Positions 34,591-42,851 of a stretch of 64,000 bases of DNA are shown here, piece by piece. The DNA is from Gloeotrichia echinulata CP02 (GTDB lineage Bacteria; Cyanobacteriota; Cyanobacteriia; Cyanobacteriales; Nostocaceae), in the NCBI GenBank assembly GCA_038087035.1, contig CP051187.1, forward strand, positions 2,671,001 to 2,735,000, given 5' to 3'. The notes beneath the pieces were generated by a model. That model was given only the letters and a program-made list of their open reading frames with translations, was not told where the DNA came from and searched no databases. Each line of letters begins with the position of its first letter. The stretch's first letter is position 1. Made by a program: the position numbers and the translations under genes.

Positions 34591-34896
34591 ATGTCAATTT
34601 ATGTAGGCAACCTTTCTTACGAAGTTACCCAAGACACCTTAAGTGATGTTTTTGCCAAATACGGCACTGTACGTCGTGTTCAACTACCTACTGACCGCGA
34701 AACAGGGCAACTACGGGGTTTCGGATTTGTGGAAATGGGAACCGAAGCTGAAGAAGCAGCTGCGATTTCCGCCCTTGACGGTGCTGAATGGATGGGTCGG
34801 GATCTAAAAGTTAACAAAGCCAAGCCCAGAGAAGACAGAGGTTCATCTGGTGGAAATCGGGGAGGATACGGTGGCGGCTCCCGTAACCGCTACTAA
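34591..34896 (+). CDS. RNA-binding protein with one RRM and a glycine-rich tail (Rbp family)
   Basis: A 101-residue protein with a single RRM: RNP2 is IYVGNL (residues 3-8) and RNP1 is RGFGFVEM (about 43-50). A short Gly/Arg/Ser-rich tail (GGNRGGYGGGSRNRY) places it among the cold-inducible cyanobacterial Rbp proteins, which bind RNA and associate with ribosomes or mRNA targeting. It is followed by its own terminator and then by rpsU; this gene pair is a known linkage in Anabaena. Confidence 0.93.
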   Translation: MSIYVGNLSYEVTQDTLSDVFAKYGTVRRVQLPTDRETGQLRGFGFVEMGTEAEEAAAISALDGAEWMGRDLKVNKAKPREDRGSSGGNRGGYGGGSRNRY

Positions 34897-34937
34897 GCTT
34901 TGAAACCTGAAATTTGCAAACCGAATTTTCAGGTCAG

Positions 34938-34960
34938 ACAAGGAGTCCGCCTTGTTTTCC
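34938..34960 (+). terminator. Intrinsic terminator after the RRM gene
   Basis: Stem ACAAGG / CCTTGT (34938-34943, 34950-34955) with a 6-nt loop, followed by TTTCC. It is preceded by a weaker stem ACCTGAAA ... TTTTCAGGT (about 34907-34934). Confidence 0.6.
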
Positions 34961-35340
34961 ATTTTAGCTAAAACAGCAGAAGCCCCACACTGAATGGGTA
35001 AAATTCTAGCGGTACTAAGGTAGAACATACTTTTTGGTACTTGTACCCCTATGGGGAAGCAAGCTACAAAGTCTGCGGAGGGGCATCTCGTGGACTCAAA
35101 ACAAAGCTCAGTTAATGTCCGACGGAATACCGGGAGTCGCTGAGAAGCCTACACTGTACTGCTTGCAGTCAGTGTGGGAGTATGTCACTAACAAGAAGGC
35201 TTATTAATATAAGCCATTACCCCTCTTCCGTCAAGGTGGGTTATAATTTTAATTCTTCGTTGGCTATAACGTCGAAAAATTGTTAATTTATCAGAGAATG
35301 ACGAAAGAGGGTTAACCAAGTCAATTTAGCAGGAGAGATA
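34961..35340. other. Region between rbp and rpsU
   Basis: It holds an imperfect hairpin (GCCTACACTG ... CAGTGTGGG, 35148-35178) and a relic (ACTTGTACCCCTATGGGGAA, near 35039) related to the 115-bp repeat family. AGGAGAG (35331-35337) is the rpsU ribosome binding site. No gene was seen. Confidence 0.5.
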
Positions 35341-35529
35341 ATGACCCAAATAGTAGTGGGTGACAATGAACACATTGAGTCAGCCTTACGCCGATTTAAG
35401 CGAGAAGTTTCTAAGGCTGGGATTTTTCAAGACATGAGGAAGCATCGTCACTTTGAAACGCCCATTGAAAAACGCAAGCGTAAAGAAGTTGCCAAGCACA
35501 GACAAGGTAAACGACGTTTCCGTACTTGA
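35341..35529 (+). CDS. rpsU: Ribosomal protein bS21
   Basis: A 62-residue basic protein with the S21 pattern: VGDNEHIESALRRFKREVSKAGIFQDMRKHRHFETPIEKRKRK. It is a small-subunit protein near the anti-Shine-Dalgarno end of 16S rRNA. A strong AGGAGAG lies just before the ATG, and a terminator follows. Co-location with an rbp gene is typical of filamentous cyanobacteria. Confidence 0.96.
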   Translation: MTQIVVGDNEHIESALRRFKREVSKAGIFQDMRKHRHFETPIEKRKRKEVAKHRQGKRRFRT

Positions 35530-35554
35530 TCAGTGACATAGAGATTAATCAATG

Positions 35555-35585
35555 CCCTCGTCAAATCTATGAGGGTTTTCTTTAC
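35555..35585 (+). terminator. Intrinsic terminator of rpsU
   Basis: Stem CCCTC / GAGGG with an 11-nt loop, followed by TTTTCTTTA. It lies 26 bp after the rpsU stop. Confidence 0.7.
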
Positions 35586-35841
35586 TGAAAAAGCCACATC
35601 TGTCCTAGGGGTTTAGCAATGTTAAACCCCAGAGGGGCTTGTCTATTTAGCATCAAAGTTGCTTAGGTATGCCTTTATCAGTCAACTACCTACACTGACC
35701 TCCGGTACAGTGTAGGCTTGCAAGAATCAGATTGCAATTGAAACGTGGGCGTCTCGCCCGCCTTTTATTAGGGACGGGAGAGACGCAATTGGTTTTAAAT
35801 TAAAAGTCACGCGCAATTGTCAATAAGTAATTATACTCAAT
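35586..35841. repeat. Hairpin repeats downstream of rpsU
   Basis: It contains CCTACACTGacctccggtaCAGTGTAGG (35689-35716), one of several copies of this hairpin family, and a CTCGCCCGCC ... GGGACGGGAG pair (about 35754-35780). No gene was seen. Confidence 0.6.
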
Positions 35842-36738
35842 TTAAGGCTTGGCTGTTTCTGAATCGGGCTGTATGAGAATAGGTACGCCCCCTTTTCCAG
35901 AACCAAGAACAACAATTTTAGAATTGGGAGATTGAGCTAGTTTTTCAGTGGCTTCAATAGTCCGCAATTGCAGTACTTGGTTGTTGAGTCCAGCAGAGAT
36001 AATTTTTTGGGAATCAGCTACGCCTTTCGCCTCAATGCGTTTACGTTCGGCTTCTTGACGTTCTCTTTCTAACACGAATTTCATCTGCTGGCTTTGTTGT
36101 TCTGACTTGAGTCTATCCTGAATAGCAGCTTGCAGATTATCAGGCATTTTAACATTTCGCAGCAGGGCTTCATCGACGACAAAACCCAAGGCGGGTAACT
36201 GTTGGATGAGTTGTTGGTTAATCTGTTGAGCTATCTCTTGACGTTTGCTAGAGTAAATAGCTGCGGCTGGATAATTCGCCGTAATAGCACGAATAGTAGA
36301 ACGGAATCGAGAAATTATTAATTGTCTCTCATCGGTCCCAATAGTTTGATAAAATACCGCTGCTTTTTGCGGATCAAGCTTGTATTGGAGACTGACATCA
36401 ACATTTAAACTTAATCCTTCTTGGGATGTGATGTCTACGTTTTCTTTGACATCCTTCAGTCGAGTGGAAAAATTAATCACCTTGACAAAAGGATTCAGCA
36501 AGTGCATACCTGGATTGAGAGCATTTTTGTCAACCTGACCAAACGAGTTGACGACTCCGACATTCCCAGGGGGAACGATCACAAAAACTTTTGACAGGGA
36601 GATAATTGCAGCTATAGCACCTATCAAAATGGTAATCCCCTGAATTGCCAAGCGATTGCGTCCACGATTGATATTTTCTGAATTGAGATAGACAAAAATA
36701 GCTATCAGGCTGGTCAGAAGGGAGATTAGAAAAGTCAT
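35842..36738 (-). CDS. Prohibitin / band 7 (SPFH) family membrane protein
   Basis: A 298-residue protein. Two membrane stretches lie near the N-terminus (about 2-20 and 30-52), followed by the SPFH domain (VPPGNVGVVNSFGQVDKNALNPGMHLLNPF, about 54-83) and a long coiled-coil helix (about 195-250, RLKSEQQSQQMKFVLERERQEAERKRIEAKG). SPFH proteins oligomerise at membranes and modulate proteases or membrane domains. It resembles the cyanobacterial prohibitin group. It stands upstream of an accessory island. Confidence 0.9.
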   Translation of the reverse strand: MTFLISLLTSLIAIFVYLNSENINRGRNRLAIQGITILIGAIAAIISLSKVFVIVPPGNVGVVNSFGQVDKNALNPGMHLLNPFVKVINFSTRLKDVKENVDITSQEGLSLNVDVSLQYKLDPQKAAVFYQTIGTDERQLIISRFRSTIRAITANYPAAAIYSSKRQEIAQQINQQLIQQLPALGFVVDEALLRNVKMPDNLQAAIQDRLKSEQQSQQMKFVLERERQEAERKRIEAKGVADSQKIISAGLNNQVLQLRTIEATEKLAQSPNSKIVVLGSGKGGVPILIQPDSETAKP

Positions 36739-36808
36739 AAGATTCCTCTGTGTAGTTAAGGTTAATCAACATTTAACTAACAGAGGCTGTTGGAAAAATT
36801 ATGAAAAT

Positions 36809-36832
36809 GAACTAACGCCGAGAGTTTGCGAT
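36809..36832. repeat. Short copy of EF-G-like gene sequence (left direct repeat)
   Basis: The 24 bases GAAC(T)AACGCCGAGAGTTTGCGAT differ at one position from 39549-39572, which lies inside the EF-G-like gene. The orientation is the same. The two copies bracket the PIN / restriction-modification island. Confidence 0.7.
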
Positions 36833-36887
36833 TCTGCTATATAAAACCTAGACAAACCTAGACTTTACTTTCTACTTCAGCGGGAGC

Positions 36888-36965
36888 ATGGGAGCGGTTA
36901 TCCCTACTCGACCAGCGCAACCAGGAGATCGGGACTGGAAAAGAGAAGACCTCTATGAACGGTAG
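36888..36965 (+). pseudogene. C-terminal relic of an antitoxin gene
   Basis: The frame encodes GAVIPTRPAQPGDRDWKREDLYER before a stop. The DWKREDLYE(R) ending is typical of small antitoxins paired with PIN toxins, and the last codons overlap the start of the PIN gene at 36955. The DNA-binding N-terminal part is missing, so the antitoxin cannot be functional. Confidence 0.5.
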
Positions 36966-37145
36966 GGTTTTTCTTGATACCAGTATTCTTGTTTATATCT
37001 ACGACTTTCTGGATACAGCCAAGCAAGAACGGGCGATGGCGGTTACTGATCAATTGATTCGTTCTGGGAAAGCAGTCATTAGTACCCAAGTGATGGGAGA
37101 GTTTTTCATGGCGACAACCAGGACTCGGCGATTGCTTCGTAACAA
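36955..37145 (+). pseudogene. PIN-domain toxin, truncated
   Basis: The N-terminal half of a PIN protein is clear: GRVFLDTSILVYIYDFLD with the first metal-binding Asp, then RSGKAVISTQVMGEFFMATTRT with the conserved Glu. At about 37130-37145 the homology stops and the frame runs into the 3' end of the restriction gene on the opposite strand. The C-terminal acidic residues are lost. The island apparently broke this gene. No matching second half was seen on the other side of the island. Confidence 0.7.
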
Positions 37146-37148
37146 AAA

Positions 37149-37955
37149 TTATGGCTTTAAAAGAGATTCTAGAGTATTATTTATTTCTGATTTTATAAAA
37201 TCAGAGTTAGTTCTAAAAAAATCCTCAAGAGAGTAATTTAAAACTCGCTCACAAAATGCATAAGTGCTGATGGTTGGGTCATCATGTAAAATACCCACTA
37301 AAACTAATAATTGAGCGGTCTGATATCTTTTTAAGACTATAGTATTTATCTGAGAAGATAATACCATCATTACTGGAATAAAATTCTCATTATAAGCTCG
37401 AATTGCATTAAGAAGATCAGCATTCTGCCTTTTTGAATCTGCACTCTTATATCCTTGACGTATTTCAAATACCGCACCGACTATATTCTGGGAACGGTTT
37501 TCATCAAGTCCCAGTTTGGTGGATGCTAATTTTAGCCACTCGTTTATTATTTCTCGATCGCAATTATTTTCTAAATCGGATAAGGAAATTTTGGCATCAA
37601 GTGTTAATTTGGCAGTAGAACCGTCATCTTTTTGAATTTCATATCCCCAAATTACTTGTTCTTGATTTAGATGTAATTGATCTGCTATAATTTAACGAAT
37701 TAGTCTTTCACAACCAATGCCTAACTGTCTATAAAGAGAAGTTATTCCCCCGGCTGCTTTATGTGCAGCGTACATGAAATCGGAATCAAATCCTATCCAG
37801 TGGTATAAAGGATCTGAACCATATAAATCTTTAAATTCTATTAATGTGGTTCCCTTTTGATTAGATGTACCAAATTTAGGGGTATATTCTGAACATAGTT
37901 TAATAGGTTGCAAAAGGATATTTAAATATTTATTGTTGCCGTCATTGATTATCAT
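37149..37955 (-). pseudogene. Type II restriction endonuclease-like gene interrupted by one in-frame stop
   Basis: A single 268-codon frame is broken only by TAA at 37692-37694 (codon 88). The first part (MIINDGNNKYLNILLQPIK ... GGITSLYRQLGIGCERLIR) reads directly into IIADQLHLNQEQVIWGYEIQ without a frame change. No other stop occurs until 37149. A Lys AAA to TAA change would explain it. It overlaps the methyltransferase start by 14 bases, as in compact restriction-modification operons. The sequence reminds me of the ApaLI-like family, but this is unverified. It is probably inactive unless read through. Confidence 0.72.
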
Positions 37956-39042
37956 ATTTTTTTATCATGCCAGGATTATTTTCGATAAAACTATAAATCT
38001 GTTTAGCTATTAAATGACCAATTATTGGTGGTACGGCATTTCCTATTTGAAGTATATTTTGACTTGCCGAATGAGGAAAGATAAACTCATCAGGAAATGA
38101 TTGAAGTCTTGCACATTCTCTGACTGTTAATCGGCGGTCTAGGGAATAATGAAAGTGAACCCTTGCTTTTGTATTTGCTCTGACTGTGTAAGCAATTTCT
38201 CCATATTTAGATTTTTGATCGCCCTGACCGGCTCCTTTTGTAGCTTTTGTGGCTACAAAATACTGAGTTTGGTTAGGTATAGTCTCATCAGTGATTTCAA
38301 TTAAATCTCCTATAGCTTCATCAATTGAGACGTACTTAAAGAATAATTCTGGAGTAGGAGGTTGTGGAAATGATTTAATATCAGAGCGAACTCCAATTAA
38401 AAATAATCTTGTTCGACTTTGAGGTAATCCAAAGTCTGGGCAATAAATTTTCCAAACCTTAAAAATATAGCCAACTGATGCAAATTCATTTAGAATGTGC
38501 CTTAAGATAGATCCATTTTCAAGTTTTTCTAAAAAAGGTACATTTTCTCCTACTACGATTTCTGGCTTATGTATATTCATGTAATTTTTCATTACAGTAT
38601 ATAATTCGCCTCTAGTCCCTTGAAATCCTTTTTTATGACCACATGATGAAAAATCTTGGCATGGAAATCCTCCCAGAAGAATATTAGCTGGGGGTAATGA
38701 TTGTATATCTAAACTAGTAAGATCTACTGTAGTGACATCGTTTGAGAGATTTAATGCATAAGTTTGAGTAGCTTTTGCATCAATATCATAGGCTTGAACT
38801 ATCTTATATGGAAGAGCTTGATATTTTTTATCAAGAAAAGCAAAACCTCCTAAAAAACCTAGATCAAGACCACCACAGCCAGAAAATAATGAGATAGCAT
38901 TTATATAACCTCCAGAGTTATATGATTGTAGCAGGGTAGAGTTTATATAGTTTTTTACATTTGGATGATCTTTAAATCCATACTCAAAAATAGGTTTTCT
39001 TTTTAAAGCTTTTCTTTTAGGTAAGCCTGATTTTGGACGCAT
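37942..39042 (-). CDS. DNA (cytosine-5) methyltransferase
   Basis: A 366-residue C5 methyltransferase. Motif I is AISLFSGCGGLDLGFLGG (about 50-67). Motif IV with the catalytic Cys is LLGGFPCQDFSSCGHKKGFQGTRGELY (about 123-149). Motif VI is VVGENVPFLEKL (about 162-173), motif VIII QSRTRLFLIGVR, motif IX RRLTVRECARLQSFPD and motif X QIGNAVPPIIGHLIAKQI. All catalytic motifs are present, so it should be active. It directly precedes the broken endonuclease gene. Low GC and rare-looking codon use suggest acquisition. Confidence 0.95.
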   Translation of the reverse strand: MRPKSGLPKRKALKRKPIFEYGFKDHPNVKNYINSTLLQSYNSGGYINAISLFSGCGGLDLGFLGGFAFLDKKYQALPYKIVQAYDIDAKATQTYALNLSNDVTTVDLTSLDIQSLPPANILLGGFPCQDFSSCGHKKGFQGTRGELYTVMKNYMNIHKPEIVVGENVPFLEKLENGSILRHILNEFASVGYIFKVWKIYCPDFGLPQSRTRLFLIGVRSDIKSFPQPPTPELFFKYVSIDEAIGDLIEITDETIPNQTQYFVATKATKGAGQGDQKSKYGEIAYTVRANTKARVHFHYSLDRRLTVRECARLQSFPDEFIFPHSASQNILQIGNAVPPIIGHLIAKQIYSFIENNPGMIKKYDNQ

Positions 39043-39448
39043 AAAATTTATTGGCAGATACGTTTAATAACTATACACGATCACACTTACTACAAATCCA
39101 TTTGTGATAGTTTAAGACTAAATTACGTTTGTCAATTCGTAATTATCCTGAAACATAGCCAGTTTCAGACGTATTCAATTTACGTGTGTACTGAGGTCTG
39201 AGCGCTTGAATAAATGATCGGTCTAAAGATTAAGGGTAGATTAAGCCGCCGTAGGCATCACTGGAGTGAAAATTGTATTTTCAAACCGTATTTTCGACTC
39301 AATTTTCAGCACTATTACTCATTGACAAATTGTTCATCACCTTAACCTATCACGAATGCTACAAATCTAGAAAATCTACATAAAATGAAGGACACTCACA
39401 AGAAGTGTCCCTAAATATCAACTCAATAGATTCTCAACAGATCCAAAA
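39043..39448. other. Intergenic region between the methyltransferase and the EF-G-like gene
   Basis: AT-rich sequence without a gene. It contains the methyltransferase promoter (minus strand) and, near its right end, the hairpin of the EF-G-like gene at 39390-39410. Confidence 0.45.
39390..39410 (-). terminator. Probable terminator of the EF-G-like gene
   Basis: A perfect 7-bp stem GGACACT / AGTGTCC with a 7-nt loop, about 40 bp after the stop codon. On the minus strand it is followed by TTCATTTTA, a moderate T-rich tail. Confidence 0.6.
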
Positions 39449-41536
39449 TTATTTACCGTTACCGTTACCGCCATGACCATTCATAGTCAAGACACGTCCA
39501 GCCAGCTTTTCTGGTACCTCCTGCAGATGGTCATATTCCCAGTGGAAAGAACCAACGCCGAGAGTTTGCGATCGCAGCTCGACAATAAAGTTTTGCATTT
39601 CTGCTTGGGGTAAGTAAGCGGAAATATTATCCCACCCTTGCCAATCATTTCTGCCTTCATAGCCTAAAATTTGTCCCCTTCTACCACTCACCAGTTGCAG
39701 AACTTTGGCGGTAAATTCACTAGGTGTTGACACCAGCACCCGCAGAATTGGTTCTAAGAGGGTGGGTTGGGCTTTGGGTATCCCCGTTTGCATCGCTAGA
39801 CGGGCTGCTTGTTTAAAGGCTTGTTCGGAACTATCGACGTTGTGGTAGGAACCATTGGTAAGAGTGACTGCTAGATCTACCATTGGGAAGCCCAAGGGGC
39901 CATGTGTGAGAAATTCCCGCACACCCATTTCTACCCCAGGGATATATTGTTTGGGAACTACACCGCCTACAATGGTTTCTCGGAAGTTAAAGCCTTCGCC
40001 CCGTGGTAGGGGTTGAATATCCAGGAAGACATCGCCAAACTGTCCGTGTCCACCACTTTGGTGCTTGTAGCGTCCATGAACTGCGGCTACAGGTTTGCGG
40101 ATGGTTTCTTTGTAAGGAACTTGTGGGAGGTGAGTTGTCATCGCCAAGTTATATTTTCGGCGCAGTCTGTCTAAAGCGACTTGTAAATGTATCTCCCCTT
40201 GTCCCCAAAGGATCACTTCGTGGGTGTCGCCATGTTGTTCCCAAGCAAGGGAAGGATCTTCTTCTAACAGTTTGGCGATAGCGCTGCTGAGTTTTACTTC
40301 GTCGTTACGCTTTTCGGGCGTGATAGCCAGAGCATACACTTGTGGCGATTGTTTAGCTTTGGGTAATTCCTCAACTAATTGGGAATCACTTGAAAGTATA
40401 TCGCCGGTTTTAATTCCTTCTAAACGGCTTAAAGCCACAATTTCACCAGCAACAGCTTCATTCATCATCTGCTGTTGTTGTCCCATGAGGCGATAAATTC
40501 CCCCAGCACGAACGCCGTTGAGAACAAGTCCTTCCGTTAATGTACCTTGCCAAACACGCACTAGGGAAAGTTTACCACCTTGGGGAGTGTAGTAGGTTTT
40601 CAATACTTGGGCTAGGGGAGTAGCGCCGATTTTGCTTAAGCGACGTTCTGCGGTGATTTCTGGTTCGGGGGCTTCCCGTAACAGGGCTTCTAGTAAAGGG
40701 CGAACGCCATAATCTTGTTCAGCGATACCAAAGAACACTGGTACAACTAAATCCGCCCCTAATTCCATTTTCAAATCTTTGAGGATTTCTTCTTGGGGTG
40801 GTTCGATATCTTCTAAAAGTTCTTCAAGTAAATGGTCGTCAAAATTTGCTAAAGCTTCGAGCATTTCGGCCCGTGCTATATGTTCTTCTTCTTTCAGGTT
40901 GTCGGGAAAAGGAATCGGGTCAGCCGGTGCGCCTGGATGATATTGATATGCTTGTTCGCTGACCATATCTATAAAGCCCGTTAGCTGTTCCCCCCCGAAG
41001 TTTGGAGCGGCGGCTTCCGCCGCTCCAACTTCTCTTTGCATGATGGGATATTGGTGGGCTACCAAGGGACGGCTAGAAACGGCTTTGAGGGCGTGTAATG
41101 TTTCTAAAACGTGAATATTTGCCCGATCCATTTTGTTCACAAAGACGAGGTGGGGTATTTCCCAGTCGTCGAGGAATTTAAATAGGGGCGCTAAGGTCAT
41201 AACTCGGTCGCGGATGGGTTCGCAAACTACAATTGCCGCATCAACTCCCATTAAAGCATTATAGGTTTCTTGGGCAAATTCTACTGAACCTGGACAGTCA
41301 ATAAAGGTGAAGCGAATCTCGCTATACTCTGTGCTAGCTGCGCTGACTTCGACACTCATCCGGCGATCGCGTGACTCATTCGCACTATCACCGACGGTGT
41401 TACCATCCTTAACATTACCCTTGCGGGAAATTGCCCCAGACACAAATAACAAGCTCTCTAATAGAGTGGTTTTTCCACTTAAATAAGGACCGACAATTGC
41501 CACATTCCGCGAACCCGATTTTACTTTTTCGTTCAT
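39449..41536 (-). CDS. EF-G-like translational GTPase with altered switch II
   Basis: A 695-residue five-domain EF-G homologue. The P-loop is GPYLSGKTT (about 16-24) and the guanine motif is VNKMDRA (about 132-138). The switch II motif, DTPGH in EF-G, reads DCPGS, placing Ser84 where the catalytic His belongs. Switch I is also divergent. Domain IV (RYKHQSGGHGQFGDV) and domain V are present. Bacterial paralogues of this kind are known, and their function is not well defined. A palindromic repeat is inserted in frame in domain I (REVGAAEAAAPNFGG). Confidence 0.88.
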   Translation of the reverse strand: MNEKVKSGSRNVAIVGPYLSGKTTLLESLLFVSGAISRKGNVKDGNTVGDSANESRDRRMSVEVSAASTEYSEIRFTFIDCPGSVEFAQETYNALMGVDAAIVVCEPIRDRVMTLAPLFKFLDDWEIPHLVFVNKMDRANIHVLETLHALKAVSSRPLVAHQYPIMQREVGAAEAAAPNFGGEQLTGFIDMVSEQAYQYHPGAPADPIPFPDNLKEEEHIARAEMLEALANFDDHLLEELLEDIEPPQEEILKDLKMELGADLVVPVFFGIAEQDYGVRPLLEALLREAPEPEITAERRLSKIGATPLAQVLKTYYTPQGGKLSLVRVWQGTLTEGLVLNGVRAGGIYRLMGQQQQMMNEAVAGEIVALSRLEGIKTGDILSSDSQLVEELPKAKQSPQVYALAITPEKRNDEVKLSSAIAKLLEEDPSLAWEQHGDTHEVILWGQGEIHLQVALDRLRRKYNLAMTTHLPQVPYKETIRKPVAAVHGRYKHQSGGHGQFGDVFLDIQPLPRGEGFNFRETIVGGVVPKQYIPGVEMGVREFLTHGPLGFPMVDLAVTLTNGSYHNVDSSEQAFKQAARLAMQTGIPKAQPTLLEPILRVLVSTPSEFTAKVLQLVSGRRGQILGYEGRNDWQGWDNISAYLPQAEMQNFIVELRSQTLGVGSFHWEYDHLQEVPEKLAGRVLTMNGHGGNGNGK
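41002..41028. repeat. Palindromic repeat inside the EF-G-like coding sequence
   Basis: A perfect inverted repeat, TTGGAGCGGCGG (41002-41013) and its complement (41017-41028), separated by CTT. It encodes VGAAEAAAP in the protein. Its GC content is far above the surrounding gene. Confidence 0.85.
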
Positions 41537-41819
41537 AAAAACCTTCCTTGCGGTAGGTCATGCCTCACCGCATGATTATGTTTATTACCGGGATTTAAAA
41601 TTGTTATGCAGGAGGGAGAATTATCCCCTCGTTAACTTGTTATTATCCTCCTTTTAATTGGAACATAAAAAAATTGTAGTGTGTCGTAAGATTTAGCTCA
41701 ATAAAAGTTAATAATCACAAACTTTTATCCTAAATATTAAACTTTTGTAAACTCTTGCGAGTTGGACGACCGATTTTGTGAAGTAAACGTAACCTAAAGT
41801 CTTGCCAGTCAGAAAATCA

Positions 41820-42776
41820 ATGGGATTATCATTCTCTGAATATCGCCTAGCCGGAATAGTCAGTTTAATATTGCTGCTTGACAGCATTGTCTCTCCCTCT
41901 TTCTCCCTATCACCCCATCACCCCACCACCTCACCACTCCACCACTCCCAACTGGCACAATATGGCAATCAAACAGCCACAAACTTGTTAAATCAGGGGT
42001 TACAGGCGATTCAGGCGGGTAGAGTACAAGATGCGATCGCCGCTTTTCGTCAAGCCACTCAACTAGATCCCACATTTGCACCAGCACACTATAATTTGGG
42101 TTTAGCATTGCGACAAATTGGACAATTACAACCTGCTGCAGATGCATTTTATCGAGCGACTCTAGCCGATCCCAAATTTGCCCCCGCTTTTGCAAATTTA
42201 GGCGGAGCCTTGTTAGAAGGGAATAATTTACAGTTAGCTAACGATTATTTACAAAGGGCGATTGAACTGGATTCTCAACTAGGTTTTGCCCACTATAATT
42301 TAGGTTTGCTCCGAGAGCAGCAACGAGATTGGGAACGGGCAATTGCAGCTTTTAAAAAGGCGATACAATATAGTAATAATGCCCCAGAACCTGCCTATCA
42401 TTTAGGGTTAGTTTACCTGCAACAAGGCAAAATTGATCAAGCAAAAGAAGCTTTTCGCAAAGCATTAAAAATTAATCCAAATTATCCAGAAGCTCACTAT
42501 AATCTTGGTTCGATTTGGTTGAGTCAAAAAAAACTGCCAGAAGCCTTGGAGTCATTTAGAAAATCAGCCACAGCCAACTCCAACTATCCCAACGCCTACT
42601 ATGGTGCAGGGTTAGTTTTTATGCAGTTACGCCAGTATCCAGAGGCGGCGCAAGTATTCCAATATGCCAGAGATTTATATAATGCCCAGGGTAATAGTGA
42701 ATGGGCAAGAAATGCCAATCAATTGTTACAACAAGCACAAAATTTAAATTACCAACCTAATTACCAACCTCGCTGA
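41820..42776 (+). CDS. Tetratricopeptide repeat protein with N-terminal signal
   Basis: From ATG 41820 the protein has 318 residues. A hydrophobic leader (about 12-30) is followed by a His/Pro/Thr/Ser-rich stretch (about 32-46) encoded by CACCCCATCACC-type repeats. Seven or so TPR units follow from about residue 55 to 305 (for example NLLNQGLQAIQAGRVQDAIAAFRQATQLDP). It probably acts as an exported or membrane-attached scaffold. A start six codons upstream (41802) is possible. Confidence 0.85.
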   Translation: MGLSFSEYRLAGIVSLILLLDSIVSPSFSLSPHHPTTSPLHHSQLAQYGNQTATNLLNQGLQAIQAGRVQDAIAAFRQATQLDPTFAPAHYNLGLALRQIGQLQPAADAFYRATLADPKFAPAFANLGGALLEGNNLQLANDYLQRAIELDSQLGFAHYNLGLLREQQRDWERAIAAFKKAIQYSNNAPEPAYHLGLVYLQQGKIDQAKEAFRKALKINPNYPEAHYNLGSIWLSQKKLPEALESFRKSATANSNYPNAYYGAGLVFMQLRQYPEAAQVFQYARDLYNAQGNSEWARNANQLLQQAQNLNYQPNYQPR

Positions 42777-42851
42777 GGCGCGAATTATTCACATTGCGTA
42801 ACAATAGAATTATTGGGTGGATTGGCTGGTGTCGTGCGAAGTTCAATTGCA

